From Macrococcus sp. DPC7161 (lineage in GTDB: Bacteria > Bacillota > Bacilli > Staphylococcales > Staphylococcaceae), in the NCBI RefSeq assembly GCF_004117835.1, contig NZ_SDSC01000003.1, positions 210,061 through 274,060 of the forward strand: a DNA stretch of 64,000 nucleotides, in the 5' to 3' direction. Both the position numbers and the translations under genes were made by a program. Shown here piece after piece: positions 27,034 through 35,676 of this stretch. The stretch's first letter is position 1, and the number at the start of each line of letters is the position of its first letter. The notes under the pieces are model-generated. The model did not search any database. It was not told the origin of the DNA and saw only the letters and a program-made list of their open reading frames with translations.

Positions 27034-29052
27034 GTGAAGCGACTTGTTTCTTTTTTATTTGTTTCAATGGTAAGTGTATCTTGTGCTAGTAGTTTACACG
27101 CTGCAACAGATACAAATGCAACACAAGTTCAGCCAAGTTCTACTTCAACAACGGCTACGACTTCAACACCTGTTAAGATCTTGCATACGAATGATATGCA
27201 CGGCAGAATGGATGCTGAAGATGGTCGCGTGATTGGTTTGGCTAAAGTAAAGACCATTAAAGATGCAGAAAACCCTACTTTGATGTTAGATAGTGGTGAT
27301 GCATTCCAAGGGTTACCTTTATCAAATATGACTAAAGGTGATGACATGGCCAAAGCAATGAATGCCGTTGGTTATGATGCAATGACTGTTGGGAATCATG
27401 AATTTGACTTTGGTTATGATACTGCTGTTGGTTACAAATCAAAGTTAAACTTCCCTATCGTGTCATCAAACATTGTGAAAGATGGCAAAAATGTATTTGA
27501 TGGTTCTACGATTATTAATAAGGATGGAAAGCGTTTTGGTATCGTTGGTGTAACAACACCTGAAACAAAAACGAAGACACATCCGAATAACGTCGCTGGT
27601 GTAACATTCTTAGATCCTGTAGAAAGTGTTACTAAAGAAATGATGCGTATTCAACCAAATGTTGATGCATTCATCATTTTAAGTCACTTAGGGATTGACC
27701 CATCAACACAAGAAAACTGGCGCGGTGATTATTTAACAAAGCAAATTGCAGCGAATAAAGCGTTTAACCGTTCTATCGTTGTTTTAGATGGTCACTCACA
27801 TTCAGTCATTGAAAATGGACAATTAATTCAAAATGCTTTATTAACACAAACAGGTACAGCATTAGCGAATATTGGTAAAGTTACATTTGATTTAAATGGC
27901 CAAACTGCTACTAATCTTAAGGCTTCAATGATTAAAGAAGCTGATACAAAAGCAATCGCTCAAGATGCAACTGTTAAAGCAATTGTTGATCAGGCGAAAG
28001 ACAAATATACAAAAGCAACAAGTGAAGTTGTTTTCCATAATGATGTTGTATTAAATGGAGAACGTGATTATGTTCGTACTGGTGAAACAAATTTAGGTAA
28101 TGCAATTACTGATGCAATGTTATCATACAGCCAAAATGGCTTTGACACACCTGGCGATTTCGCCGTAACAAACGGTGGTGGTATCCGTGCTTCAATCGAT
28201 GCAAACAAAGATGTAACAATTGGTGATATCATTAAAGTTTTACCATTCGGTAATACAATTACTCAAATCGATGTTACTGGTGAGAATATTTATAAAATGT
28301 TCGAACATAGTTTAAGTGCACCAACTGAAACGAAAGATGGTGTTACTAAATTAACTGCAAGTGGTGGTTTATTGCATGTTTCTGATTCAATTAAAGTACA
28401 CTATGATTTATCTAAACCAAGTGGTGAACGTGTATTTTATATTGAAATTTATGACAAGAATTTAAAACGCTTTGTCGCTTTAGACAAATCAAAAACATAC
28501 CATATGGTTACAAACGACTTTACAGCAGTTGGTGGCGATGGTTATACAATGTTAGGTGGTAAACGCCAAGAAGGACCATCATTAGATGCCGTATTCCGTC
28601 AATTCTTAAAGTCAGCAGATTTATCTAAATATGCTAATAGTGAAGCAACACGTTTATTAGCAGGAGATGCGAGCAAGTTTGAAATGCCTTCAACAGAAGA
28701 GACTACTGAACCTGAAGTAGAAGAAGGTAACACAAATGAAGAAACAAACGCTACTGAAGATGATCAAGTGATTGAAGAAACAAACACAGATGACGAAATC
28801 ACTTCAGAAGAAGAAGTTACAGCAACTGAGCCTGTATCTTCTACAGACCAATCAATTAATGTAACACCAGTATCAACACATGTTACAAAAGCTGAAACAA
28901 CAGAAAAATCTGTTGAATCTAAACATAATAATGTTGTTACAATGACTTCAAGTGAAAAAGAATTACCTTCTACAGGTGAACATTCTCACCCAGAAGTTGC
29001 AATCATTCCATTAGGATTAGGTTTATATTTATTAAGAAGAAAATCAGCTTAA
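27034..29052 (+). CDS. Cell-wall-anchored 5'-nucleotidase (AdsA-like)
   Basis: A 672-residue surface enzyme. Signal peptide about 1-24, then a metallophosphatase domain (about 45-270) with metal motifs HTNDMHGR, DSGDAFQG, GNHEFDFG and LDGHSHS, then the 5'-nucleotidase C-terminal domain (about 340-530) with TNGGGIRASI and TNDFTAVGGDGYTM. A Thr/Glu-rich spacer of about 90 residues leads to LPSTG near residue 645, a hydrophobic stretch and RRKSA, so sortase A should attach it to peptidoglycan. It would hydrolyse external nucleotides to nucleosides; in S. aureus AdsA makes immunosuppressive adenosine. Start is GTG, with AAGGAGGAAT upstream. Confidence 0.88.
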   Translation: MKRLVSFLFVSMVSVSCASSLHAATDTNATQVQPSSTSTTATTSTPVKILHTNDMHGRMDAEDGRVIGLAKVKTIKDAENPTLMLDSGDAFQGLPLSNMTKGDDMAKAMNAVGYDAMTVGNHEFDFGYDTAVGYKSKLNFPIVSSNIVKDGKNVFDGSTIINKDGKRFGIVGVTTPETKTKTHPNNVAGVTFLDPVESVTKEMMRIQPNVDAFIILSHLGIDPSTQENWRGDYLTKQIAANKAFNRSIVVLDGHSHSVIENGQLIQNALLTQTGTALANIGKVTFDLNGQTATNLKASMIKEADTKAIAQDATVKAIVDQAKDKYTKATSEVVFHNDVVLNGERDYVRTGETNLGNAITDAMLSYSQNGFDTPGDFAVTNGGGIRASIDANKDVTIGDIIKVLPFGNTITQIDVTGENIYKMFEHSLSAPTETKDGVTKLTASGGLLHVSDSIKVHYDLSKPSGERVFYIEIYDKNLKRFVALDKSKTYHMVTNDFTAVGGDGYTMLGGKRQEGPSLDAVFRQFLKSADLSKYANSEATRLLAGDASKFEMPSTEETTEPEVEEGNTNEETNATEDDQVIEETNTDDEITSEEEVTATEPVSSTDQSINVTPVSTHVTKAETTEKSVESKHNNVVTMTSSEKELPSTGEHSHPEVAIIPLGLGLYLLRRKSA

Positions 29053-29059
29053 TATGAAT

Positions 29060-29118
29060 GAAAAAACGACGAAACGATTAAATCATTTTTGAATTTAACG
29101 TTACGTCGTTTTTTTTGG
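29060..29118 (+). terminator. Terminator of the 5'-nucleotidase gene
   Basis: AAAACGACG near 29064 pairs with CGTCGTTTT near 29105, with inner ACG/CGT pairing, followed by eight T's. Confidence 0.7.
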
Positions 29119-29140
29119 TTTTTATTTGCTTTTTTTTATG

Positions 29141-29368
29141 CCTCACTGGCTAGTATTTAACGAATACTAGCTACTCAGCAGCAATTTTGACTATTTTTAT
29201 ACCCCACTGGCTAGTATTTAACGAATACTAGCTACTCGGCAGCATTTTCGGCTATTTTTACGCCCCACTGGCTAGTATTTAACGAATACTAGCTACTCAG
29301 CAGCATTTTCGACTATTTTTATGCCCCACTGGTTAGTATTTAACAAATACTAGCTACTCGGCAGTATA
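29141..29368. repeat. Four tandem 61-bp repeats, each with a palindrome
   Basis: Units begin at 29141, 29202, 29263 and 29324 with the phrase CCCACTGGCTAGTATTTAAC. Each contains the inverted pair GCTAGTATT / AATACTAGC around a 5-base loop, then CTACTCnGCAGCA. The last unit has drifted slightly. It fills the 331-base gap between the 5'-nucleotidase and aldo/keto reductase genes. There is no spacer between units, so it is not a CRISPR. Confidence 0.88.
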
Positions 29369-29383
29369 TCAAAATATATCTAA

Positions 29384-30220
29384 CTACTTCCCATCAAATT
29401 CAGTTGGGTCTGGTCCGATTCTTCGTTCTTCATTTAATGCATTAATTACTTCGATATCTTCTTTTGTTAATTCAAAGTCAAATACTTCAATGTTTTCTTC
29501 AATACGTGATGCGGTTACTGATTTAGGAATGACCACGACATCTGTATCGATATTCCATCGAATAATAATTTGTGCTGGTGATTTTTTATATTTATTTGCA
29601 ATATCAATGATTGTATCGTTTTTCAAGATTTCTCCATTCATTAGTGGTGACCATGATTCCATGACGATATCTTGATTTTTTAAGTACGCTTTTAATGATT
29701 GTTGTGTTAATACTGGATGATATTCTACTTGGTTAATAACTGGTTTTACTTTAGCTACTTTTAATAATGCTTCTAATTGTGCTTCTGTAAAGTTACTTAC
29801 ACCGATATTTTTAATTTTTCCTGCTTCGTATAATTTTTCTAATGCTTGCCATGTTTCGATGAATAGCGCTTCATCAGTTCCTGGCCAATGCATTAAATAT
29901 AAGTCTAAGTAATCGAGTTGTAATTTCTCTAATGTTGTTAAATACGCTTTTTCTACGTTTTCTTTACCATAGTCTGTTAACCATAACTTTGATGTAATGA
30001 ATAAATCTTCACGTTGTAATCCTGTTGATGCTAATCCTTCTTTAATCCCTTGACCTACTGATGATTCGTTATCATAAATCATCGCCGTATCTATTGAACG
30101 GTAGCCCACTTCAATTGCATGTTTAACTGATTGTACAAGTGTTTCTCCGTCACTTACTCTAAATGTACCTAATCCTAACATCGGCATTTGATTGCCATTA
30201 TTAAATGTGATTTGTTTCAT
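29384..30220 (-). CDS. Aldo/keto reductase
   Basis: A 278-residue NADPH-dependent oxidoreductase. The catalytic tetrad is visible: Asp in YRSIDTAMIYDNE, Tyr four to five residues later, Lys in FITSKLW and His in LYLMHWPGT; cofactor motif VIPKSVTASRIEEN is near the C-terminus. Closest in style to 2,5-diketogluconate/glyoxal reductase-type members (AKR5). Substrate unknown. ATG at 30220 is preferred because AAAGGAG lies 8 bases upstream. Confidence 0.88.
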   Translation of the reverse strand: MKQITFNNGNQMPMLGLGTFRVSDGETLVQSVKHAIEVGYRSIDTAMIYDNESSVGQGIKEGLASTGLQREDLFITSKLWLTDYGKENVEKAYLTTLEKLQLDYLDLYLMHWPGTDEALFIETWQALEKLYEAGKIKNIGVSNFTEAQLEALLKVAKVKPVINQVEYHPVLTQQSLKAYLKNQDIVMESWSPLMNGEILKNDTIIDIANKYKKSPAQIIIRWNIDTDVVVIPKSVTASRIEENIEVFDFELTKEDIEVINALNEERRIGPDPTEFDGK

Positions 30221-30316
30221 CGTTTTTGCTCCTTTATACATTGAGTTTTCAATTATATTGTAAGCTTCTATAATTTATTCGCCAACAAATGTGCCTGATT
30301 ATGTTGATTTGTTGCC

Positions 30317-30355
30317 TAAAAAAACATCCCTACCTATGTTGGTAGAGATGTTAAT
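30317..30355 (-). terminator. Terminator of the NERD-like gene
   Basis: Stem ACATCCCTACC / GGTAGAGATGT (about 30325-30352) followed by TTTTTTT on the minus strand. Confidence 0.8.
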
Positions 30356-30359
30356 TGCA

Positions 30360-31262
30360 TTATGGATTTAAATCTTCTAATTTTTCACGAATTGCTTCTA
30401 ATTCTTCTACTTTGTATTGGAATCTGCCATGGAAGACAAATTTTTCGAAGAAGTGTTCTAATTCATATTTACCTACTGAAATTTTAACGGTTTGATCAGT
30501 CGCAAAATTAGACACATGGTCATTACTATACCCTTCTCCATCAAAATACATAATTGGTGTTACTGGATAAGGTAAGTTTAATTCTTGTTGTAATCGAATT
30601 GCACGTTCTTTTAATTGAACAAATGCTTTATCAATTAATCTAAATTGAGCATTACCGTCATTATTTTCTAAAATAAATGAATGCTCATCTTGTGGATCTA
30701 ACTTTAATACTTCAAATAAACTTTCAAACATCGGTTCACGTGCAAATTCATGATGATTAATGCCGTGGAAAATATGGCCTGTAAAGTAATTTGAATCAAT
30801 TAAATAAATACCTGTTCTTGTCATGACTAAGTGATCTAATTTGTCTGTTGCTTTAATCGTTTGGCCTGGTAAATAGATGTTAGCCATAATTAACATATCT
30901 TCATAACGAATACGTTGTTCTTGCACTAAACGATTTCTAAATTGAATTAATGCTAAATCCGTTAAATATTCACCTTTATCTTTTGAATAAAGCTTTAAAG
31001 ATTCAATATGTGCATCTTTATCACTTATTTTTCTTTCGTATTGCTCTTTTTGTTCAGCAAGTTCTTTTTTGTATGCAATACGATTTTTTTCATCTTGTGA
31101 TTCAAAATCTGTTTTTAATTGATTTTTTGATGTTTCAAAATCATTTTGTGATTTTGTTAACGCAGTTTTCTTACTTTTAATTGCCAGTATCCACATTAAT
31201 AAGAAAATTAAAGCAAGTACTGCCAATCCAATGATAATGTACATTGTTGTGTTCATTTCCAT
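30360..31262 (-). CDS. Membrane-anchored coiled-coil protein with NERD-like domain
   Basis: A 300-residue protein: N-terminal membrane segment (about 6-29), a charged coiled coil (about 35-100), and a C-terminal domain whose block HLVMTRTGIYLIDSNYFTG resembles the NERD (nuclease-related) domain. Proteins of this plan occur near metK in staphylococci; function is unknown, possibly nucleic acid binding or cleavage at the membrane. GAGGTGAAGAT precedes the ATG. Confidence 0.7.
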   Translation of the reverse strand: MEMNTTMYIIIGLAVLALIFLLMWILAIKSKKTALTKSQNDFETSKNQLKTDFESQDEKNRIAYKKELAEQKEQYERKISDKDAHIESLKLYSKDKGEYLTDLALIQFRNRLVQEQRIRYEDMLIMANIYLPGQTIKATDKLDHLVMTRTGIYLIDSNYFTGHIFHGINHHEFAREPMFESLFEVLKLDPQDEHSFILENNDGNAQFRLIDKAFVQLKERAIRLQQELNLPYPVTPIMYFDGEGYSNDHVSNFATDQTVKISVGKYELEHFFEKFVFHGRFQYKVEELEAIREKLEDLNP

Positions 31263-31502
31263 ATCTTCACCTCTTTTAATTCTTTCTATATTTTAACGCA
31301 TTTTGAGATGAAAGAACATTTAAAACGTGTTTTAAATTCGTTAAGTTTAAATAACATTAATGCAATTTACATTTTATTATCACTTTTTACACAAATTAAC
31401 GAAATTTAACGTTAAATTCTTAAGTAGTTAACAATAATTTGTAATGATGATATTAACCCAAAAACATTGGGGGACTTAATATAATCTTGGAGGTAATATG
31501 AA

Positions 31503-31820
31503 ATGGTAAACTTAAAAAAATTCGTTTTAGTTGGTTCTTTTGCTTCTGCTTTATTATTAGGTGCATGTGGTGAGGGATCAAAAGATTCAAAATCAGAAGA
31601 CAAAGCGACAACTGAGGAAACTACTGAGGACAAAGCTGCTGAAGATAAAACAACTGAGGAGTCTACTGAAGAAGAAACTACTGAAGAAGAAACTACTGAA
31701 GACAAAGCTGCTGAAGACACTTCATCTGAAGAAGATAAATCATCAGAAGATACATCTTCAGAAGAGGAAACTACTGAAGAAGAAACTACTGAAGAAGAAA
31801 CAACTGAAGAATCTAAATAA
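31503..31820 (+). CDS. Small acidic lipoprotein with Thr/Glu repeats
   Basis: A 105-residue lipoprotein. Signal peptide ends in LLLGACGEG (lipid Cys near residue 22); the remaining 80 residues are almost entirely Lys, Asp, Ser, Thr and Glu in TEE-type repeats, probably a disordered negatively charged brush on the membrane surface. An ATG at 31498 sits closer to the GGAGGT site but would encode only three codons (Met-Lys-Trp) before a stop, overlapping the real start at 31503. Repeat number probably varies between strains. Confidence 0.75.
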   Translation: MVNLKKFVLVGSFASALLLGACGEGSKDSKSEDKATTEETTEDKAAEDKTTEESTEEETTEEETTEDKAAEDTSSEEDKSSEDTSSEEETTEEETTEEETTEESK

Positions 31821-31824
31821 TACA

Positions 31825-31863
31825 AGAAAAGTGACTAGCAATTTGCTAGTCACTTCTTTTTTG
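31825..31863. terminator. Bidirectional terminator between lipoprotein gene and metK
   Basis: Stem AAGTGACTAGCA / TGCTAGTCACTT (about 31829-31855) followed by CTTTTTTTG on the plus strand. Confidence 0.88.
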
Positions 31864-31873
31864 TATTCATTTA

Positions 31874-33064
31874 TTAAGCTAAGTTTGCTTTTAAAGTATC
31901 TACACGGTCAGTTGCTTCCCATGGTAAGTCAACATCTGTACGACCGAAGTGGCCGTATGCCGCTGTTTGTTTGTAAATTGGACGACGTAAGTCTAACATT
32001 TTGATGATTCCTGCTGGACGTAAATCAAATGTTTTACGAACTGCTTCTACTAATTGTTGTTCAGTGTATTCTGATGTACCATAAGTTTCAACTGAAATTG
32101 ATACAGGTTGAGCAACACCAATAGCGTACGCTAATTGTACTTCACATTTATCTGCAAGACCTGCTGCTACGATGTTTTTCGCAACGTAACGTGCTGCATA
32201 AGCACCACTACGGTCTACTTTAGTTGCATCTTTACCACTGAATGCACCACCACCGTGACGTGCATATCCACCGTAAGTATCTACGATGATTTTACGACCT
32301 GTTAAACCAGCATCCCCTTGAGGTCCACCGATAACAAATCGACCAGTTGGGTTAATGAAGTATTTTGTATCTTCATCAATTAAAGCAGGATCTACTACAG
32401 GTTTAATGACATGTTCTTTAATGTCTGATTGAATTTGTTCTAATTCAATTTTCTCATGGTGTTGACTTGAAATAACGATTGTATCGATACGTTTAGGTTT
32501 ACCTGCTTCATCGTATTCAACTGTTACTTGTGTTTTACCATCTGGACGTAAGTAATCTAATGTACCATTCTTACGTACTTCTGTTAAACGACGTGCAAGT
32601 TCATGTGATAATGAAATTGGTAATGGCATTAAGCTTTCTGTTTCGTTACAAGCAAATCCAAACATTAAACCTTGGTCACCAGCACCGATTGATTCGATTT
32701 CTGAATCTGATAATTCTCCACGGTCTTCTAATGCGCGGTCAACACCTTGCGCGATATCAGGTGATTGCTCATCAATTGCAGTTAATACAGCCATTGTTTG
32801 GAAGTCATAACCGAATTTTGCACGAGTATAACCGATTTCTTTAACTGTTTCACGAACTACTTTTGGAATATCTACATATGTAGAAGTTGTAATTTCACCG
32901 GCGATTAAAGCCATACCTGTTGTTACTGAAGTCTCACAAGCAACACGTGCTTTTGGGTCTCCTTTTAAGATTTCATCTAAAATCGCATCTGAAATTTGGT
33001 CAGCGATTTTATCTGGGTGTCCTTCTGTTACTGATTCAGAAGTAAATAATTTACGATCTGTCAT
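31874..33064 (-). CDS. metK: S-adenosylmethionine synthetase
   Basis: A 396-residue MetK. N-terminal [18 protein letters not shown], the central [12 protein letters not shown] hexapeptide region, [21 protein letters not shown] and [19 protein letters not shown] are all diagnostic. It makes SAM from methionine and ATP in the cytoplasm. Expression is controlled by a SAM-I riboswitch directly upstream, giving feedback by the product. The divergent neighbour pckA matches the staphylococcal arrangement. Confidence 0.98.
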   Translation of the reverse strand: MTDRKLFTSESVTEGHPDKIADQISDAILDEILKGDPKARVACETSVTTGMALIAGEITTSTYVDIPKVVRETVKEIGYTRAKFGYDFQTMAVLTAIDEQSPDIAQGVDRALEDRGELSDSEIESIGAGDQGLMFGFACNETESLMPLPISLSHELARRLTEVRKNGTLDYLRPDGKTQVTVEYDEAGKPKRIDTIVISSQHHEKIELEQIQSDIKEHVIKPVVDPALIDEDTKYFINPTGRFVIGGPQGDAGLTGRKIIVDTYGGYARHGGGAFSGKDATKVDRSGAYAARYVAKNIVAAGLADKCEVQLAYAIGVAQPVSISVETYGTSEYTEQQLVEAVRKTFDLRPAGIIKMLDLRRPIYKQTAAYGHFGRTDVDLPWEATDRVDTLKANLA

Positions 33065-33097
33065 GTTAATTCTCCTTAGTTTTATTAACGGTTCTCA

Positions 33098-33272
33098 TAT
33101 AAAAAAGCCTTCTCAATTGAGTGAGAAGGCTTAAAATCCATCAAGTCCATTTCACTCTTATCGTTCAGTTTCCACTGCAAACGGTTTTGGCACCTTTCTT
33201 ATATAAAATAAGAAGGTTGCTGGGCTTCATAGGGTCCATGTCCCTCCACCACTCTGGATAAGAGAATCCGCA
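33098..33272 (-). promoter_or_regulatory. SAM-I (S-box) riboswitch of metK
   Basis: On the minus strand CTCTTATCCAGAG, GGTGGAGGGAC, GGACCC and GAAGCCCAGCAACC follow in S-box order, closing with GATAAGAG (33155-33162), which completes the P1 stem. Downstream a perfect terminator stem AAGCCTTCTCA / TGAGAAGGCTT (33105-33132) and TTTTTT. SAM binding should stop metK transcription. Confidence 0.96.
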
Positions 33273-33278
33273 AGTAAG

Positions 33279-33307
33279 ATAATACTAAACTTTAAGTTCA
33301 CTGTCAA
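33279..33307 (-). promoter_or_regulatory. metK promoter
   Basis: Minus-strand -35 TTGACA (33302-33307) and -10 TATTAT (33279-33284) with a 17-base spacer, directly before the riboswitch. Confidence 0.85.
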
Positions 33308-33372
33308 TACGTTTCACTTTCATGACTAATATTCAGAATAATTTTGAATTTTATTTATCCTTATAAACATTA

Positions 33373-33400
33373 TAGACAGATATTTGATATGTGTTATACT
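33373..33400 (+). promoter_or_regulatory. pckA promoter
   Basis: -35 TAGACA (33373-33378) and -10 TATACT (33395-33400), 16 bases apart; leader of about 45 bases. No clear catabolite-responsive element was recognised. Confidence 0.6.
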
Positions 33401-33452
33401 AGTGCATGAAACTGCTTACATTAGCAGAAAATATTAACTTGGGGGATCTGTT

Positions 33453-35042
33453 ATGAGTGAACAAATCTTTAATAAATTACAGGACTTGTTGAAATCAGAC
33501 AAAGTATTAAATCAATTATCTAGAACACAATTAGTTAATGAAATCTTATCAAACCGTGAAGGTGTATTAACTGAATCAGGTGCAGTAAGAACTGAAACTG
33601 GTAAATATACAGGGCGTTCACCTAAAGACAAATTTATCGTTGAAGAAGCAGAAACGAAAGATGCAATTGACTGGGGTACAGTTAACCAACCTATTTCTGA
33701 AGACATCTTCTTAAAATTATTAGACCGCGTATTAGACTACCTAGGCACAAAAGAAAAAGTATATGAATTTAATGGATATGCAGGTGCAGACTCTGCAACA
33801 CAATTAAAATTACGTGTCATTAACGAACTTGCTTGGCATAACTTATTCGCTAGAACAATGTTTATCCGTCCAGAAACATATAATGAAGGGATTTTAATTG
33901 ATCCAGACTTCACGATCATTTCAGCACCACATTTTAAAGCAGATCCTAAAATTGATGGTACAAAATCTGAAACGTTCATTATTACAAGTTTCAAACATAA
34001 AATCATTTTAATCGGTGGTACGGAATACGCTGGTGAAATGAAAAAAGGTATCTTCGGTGTAATGAACTACTTATTACCTACTCAAGGTGTAATGAGCATG
34101 CACTGTTCAGCAAACGTTGGAGAAAACAAAGACGTTGCATTATTCTTCGGATTATCAGGTACTGGAAAAACAACATTATCAGCAGACCCACACCGTAAAT
34201 TAATCGGTGATGATGAGCATGGTTGGAATGATAACGGTGTCTTCAATATTGAAGGTGGATGTTACGCAAAAACAATCGACTTAACACGTGAGAAAGAACC
34301 ACAAATCTTTGATGCAATCCGTTACGGTGCAATCTTAGAAAACGTTAAAGTGGATGAAAAAGGATTCCCTGATTATACTGATAAATCATTAACAGAAAAT
34401 ACACGTGCTGCATATCCAATTGAAAATATTGATAACATTGTATTACCATCAATCGCTGGTCATGCAAAAACAATCATTTTCTTAACAGCAGATGCATTTG
34501 GTGTATTACCTCCAATCTCTAAATTAACGAAAGAACAAGCGATGTATCACTTCTTAAGTGGATTTACATCAAAATTAGCAGGTACTGAACGTGGTGTTAC
34601 AAGCCCACAACCAGTATTCTCAACATGTTTCGGTTCACCATTCTTACCATTACATGCAACAGTTTATGCAAATATGTTAGGTGACTTAATCGACAAACAC
34701 GGTTCAGACGTATACTTAGTAAACACTGGATGGACTGGTGGTGAATACGGTGTTGGTAGCCGTATGAGCTTAACACATACGCGTTCAATGATTCGTCGTG
34801 CAATCTCTGGTGAGTTAAAAACAGTTGAGTACACAACAGATCCAATCTTCGGATTACACGTACCTAACTCTGTACCAGGTGTGCCAAAAGATATCTTAAT
34901 GCCACGTAACGCATGGGTATCAGGTGAAGCATATGATGAAAAAGCACATGATTTAGCACTTAAATTCCAAAATAACTTCAAACAATTCGGTGAAAAATCA
35001 GCGGATATCGAAGCTAAAGGTGGATTTACTTTTAGAGGATAA
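33453..35042 (+). CDS. pckA: Phosphoenolpyruvate carboxykinase (ATP)
   Basis: A 529-residue gluconeogenic enzyme converting oxaloacetate and ATP to phosphoenolpyruvate. The P-loop [11 protein letters not shown] and the following [11 protein letters not shown] metal/ATP motif lie near residues 230-260; the N-terminal [11 protein letters not shown] arginine motif binds oxaloacetate. Length and motifs fit the bacterial ATP-dependent family. The start ATG follows GGGGGATCTGTT. Its stop is followed at once by a terminator shared with the T7SS island, so it marks the edge of core chromosome. Confidence 0.97.
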   Translation: MSEQIFNKLQDLLKSDKVLNQLSRTQLVNEILSNREGVLTESGAVRTETGKYTGRSPKDKFIVEEAETKDAIDWGTVNQPISEDIFLKLLDRVLDYLGTKEKVYEFNGYAGADSATQLKLRVINELAWHNLFARTMFIRPETYNEGILIDPDFTIISAPHFKADPKIDGTKSETFIITSFKHKIILIGGTEYAGEMKKGIFGVMNYLLPTQGVMSMHCSANVGENKDVALFFGLSGTGKTTLSADPHRKLIGDDEHGWNDNGVFNIEGGCYAKTIDLTREKEPQIFDAIRYGAILENVKVDEKGFPDYTDKSLTENTRAAYPIENIDNIVLPSIAGHAKTIIFLTADAFGVLPPISKLTKEQAMYHFLSGFTSKLAGTERGVTSPQPVFSTCFGSPFLPLHATVYANMLGDLIDKHGSDVYLVNTGWTGGEYGVGSRMSLTHTRSMIRRAISGELKTVEYTTDPIFGLHVPNSVPGVPKDILMPRNAWVSGEAYDEKAHDLALKFQNNFKQFGEKSADIEAKGGFTFRG

Positions 35043-35046
35043 TCTA

Positions 35047-35084
35047 AATAAAACACACTAACAAATTGGTTAGTGTGTTTTTTA
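35047..35084. terminator. Terminator of pckA, shared with the T7SS effector operon
   Basis: Stem AACACACTAAC / GTTAGTGTGTT (35050-35077 region) followed by TTTTTT on the plus strand; the A-run on the left gives T's for minus-strand transcripts too. Confidence 0.88.
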
Positions 35085-35354
35085 TATTTTTTCATTAAAA
35101 ATAGTTTCTAAATCACGAATCATCTTATTACAATCATTTAATGCATTTTCAACCCAATGACCATTATTTTCAATTTCAAATCTGTCCGTAAAAGCATTAA
35201 TTTTTGTTGTTAAACTTTCTAATTGCTGTGTCTCAAATGTATGAATACTTTCCACCACCTGATGATAACTTTCAATTTGTGGTGGCACTAATACATAAGA
35301 AATAATATTACTCTCCACTGCTTTAGCTTGTAAATTTAGTGTCTTTAAGTTCAT
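35082..35354 (-). CDS. Small helical T7SS effector-partner protein (Lap1/TIGR04197-like)
   Basis: A 90-residue, largely helical protein and last gene of the lipase effector operon. The ATG at 35354 is preferred because GGAGGGTGAG lies just upstream; it overlaps the preceding gene by 32 bases. Size, helical character, the single NNGHW motif near residue 65 and its place next to an LXG-like effector fit the small helper proteins called Lap1 or TlaA, which bind the effector's helical domain and target it to the T7SS. Family membership is inferred mainly from context. Confidence 0.6.
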   Translation of the reverse strand: MNLKTLNLQAKAVESNIISYVLVPPQIESYHQVVESIHTFETQQLESLTTKINAFTDRFEIENNGHWVENALNDCNKMIRDLETIFNEKI

Positions 35355-35676
35355 ACTCACCCTCCAATATTTCATGATATCTTCTGTTATAATATTTTAA
35401 GAATGATTCTCTTTCATCTTCTATTTCATATATTTTTCTATCAATAATCGACTTCACTTCATCTAAATATGAACTTAAATAACCATCAAGTCGATGATTA
35501 AAATTTATGTTTATGTGATGTCTATTTCTAATATATTGAAGTTTATCAAAAACAATAGATTGATGTTTCTTTGTATCATCTAAAGTATGCTGACATGATT
35601 CTAATTGTCTTTCAATCTCATTAATTATATTATCTTTTTCTTCTTCTAACTGTTCAAGCAATGATTCTTTATTCAT
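35323..35676 (-). CDS. Coiled-coil T7SS effector-partner protein (DUF3958/Lap2-like)
   Basis: A 117-residue, highly charged coiled-coil protein with no membrane segment. It overlaps the lipase stop as ATGA, so it is translationally coupled to it. In LXG effector operons a DUF3958 protein of this size (Lap2; TlaA1/TlaA2 for the S. aureus lipase TslA) forms a complex with the effector's helical targeting domain. I infer the same role here from size, structure and position. Confidence 0.62.
   Translation of the reverse strand: MNKESLLEQLEEEKDNIINEIERQLESCQHTLDDTKKHQSIVFDKLQYIRNRHHININFNHRLDGYLSSYLDEVKSIIDRKIYEIEDERESFLKYYNRRYHEILEGEYELKDTKFTS

Noticed and set aside
29141..29368. CRISPR array
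   Set aside because: Units are contiguous 61-bp repeats with no variable spacers and there are no cas genes.
31412..31825. Minus-strand Ser/Val-rich protein
   Set aside because: It is the antisense of the Thr/Glu repeat lipoprotein, has no ribosome site and its composition is just the reverse of the repeat.
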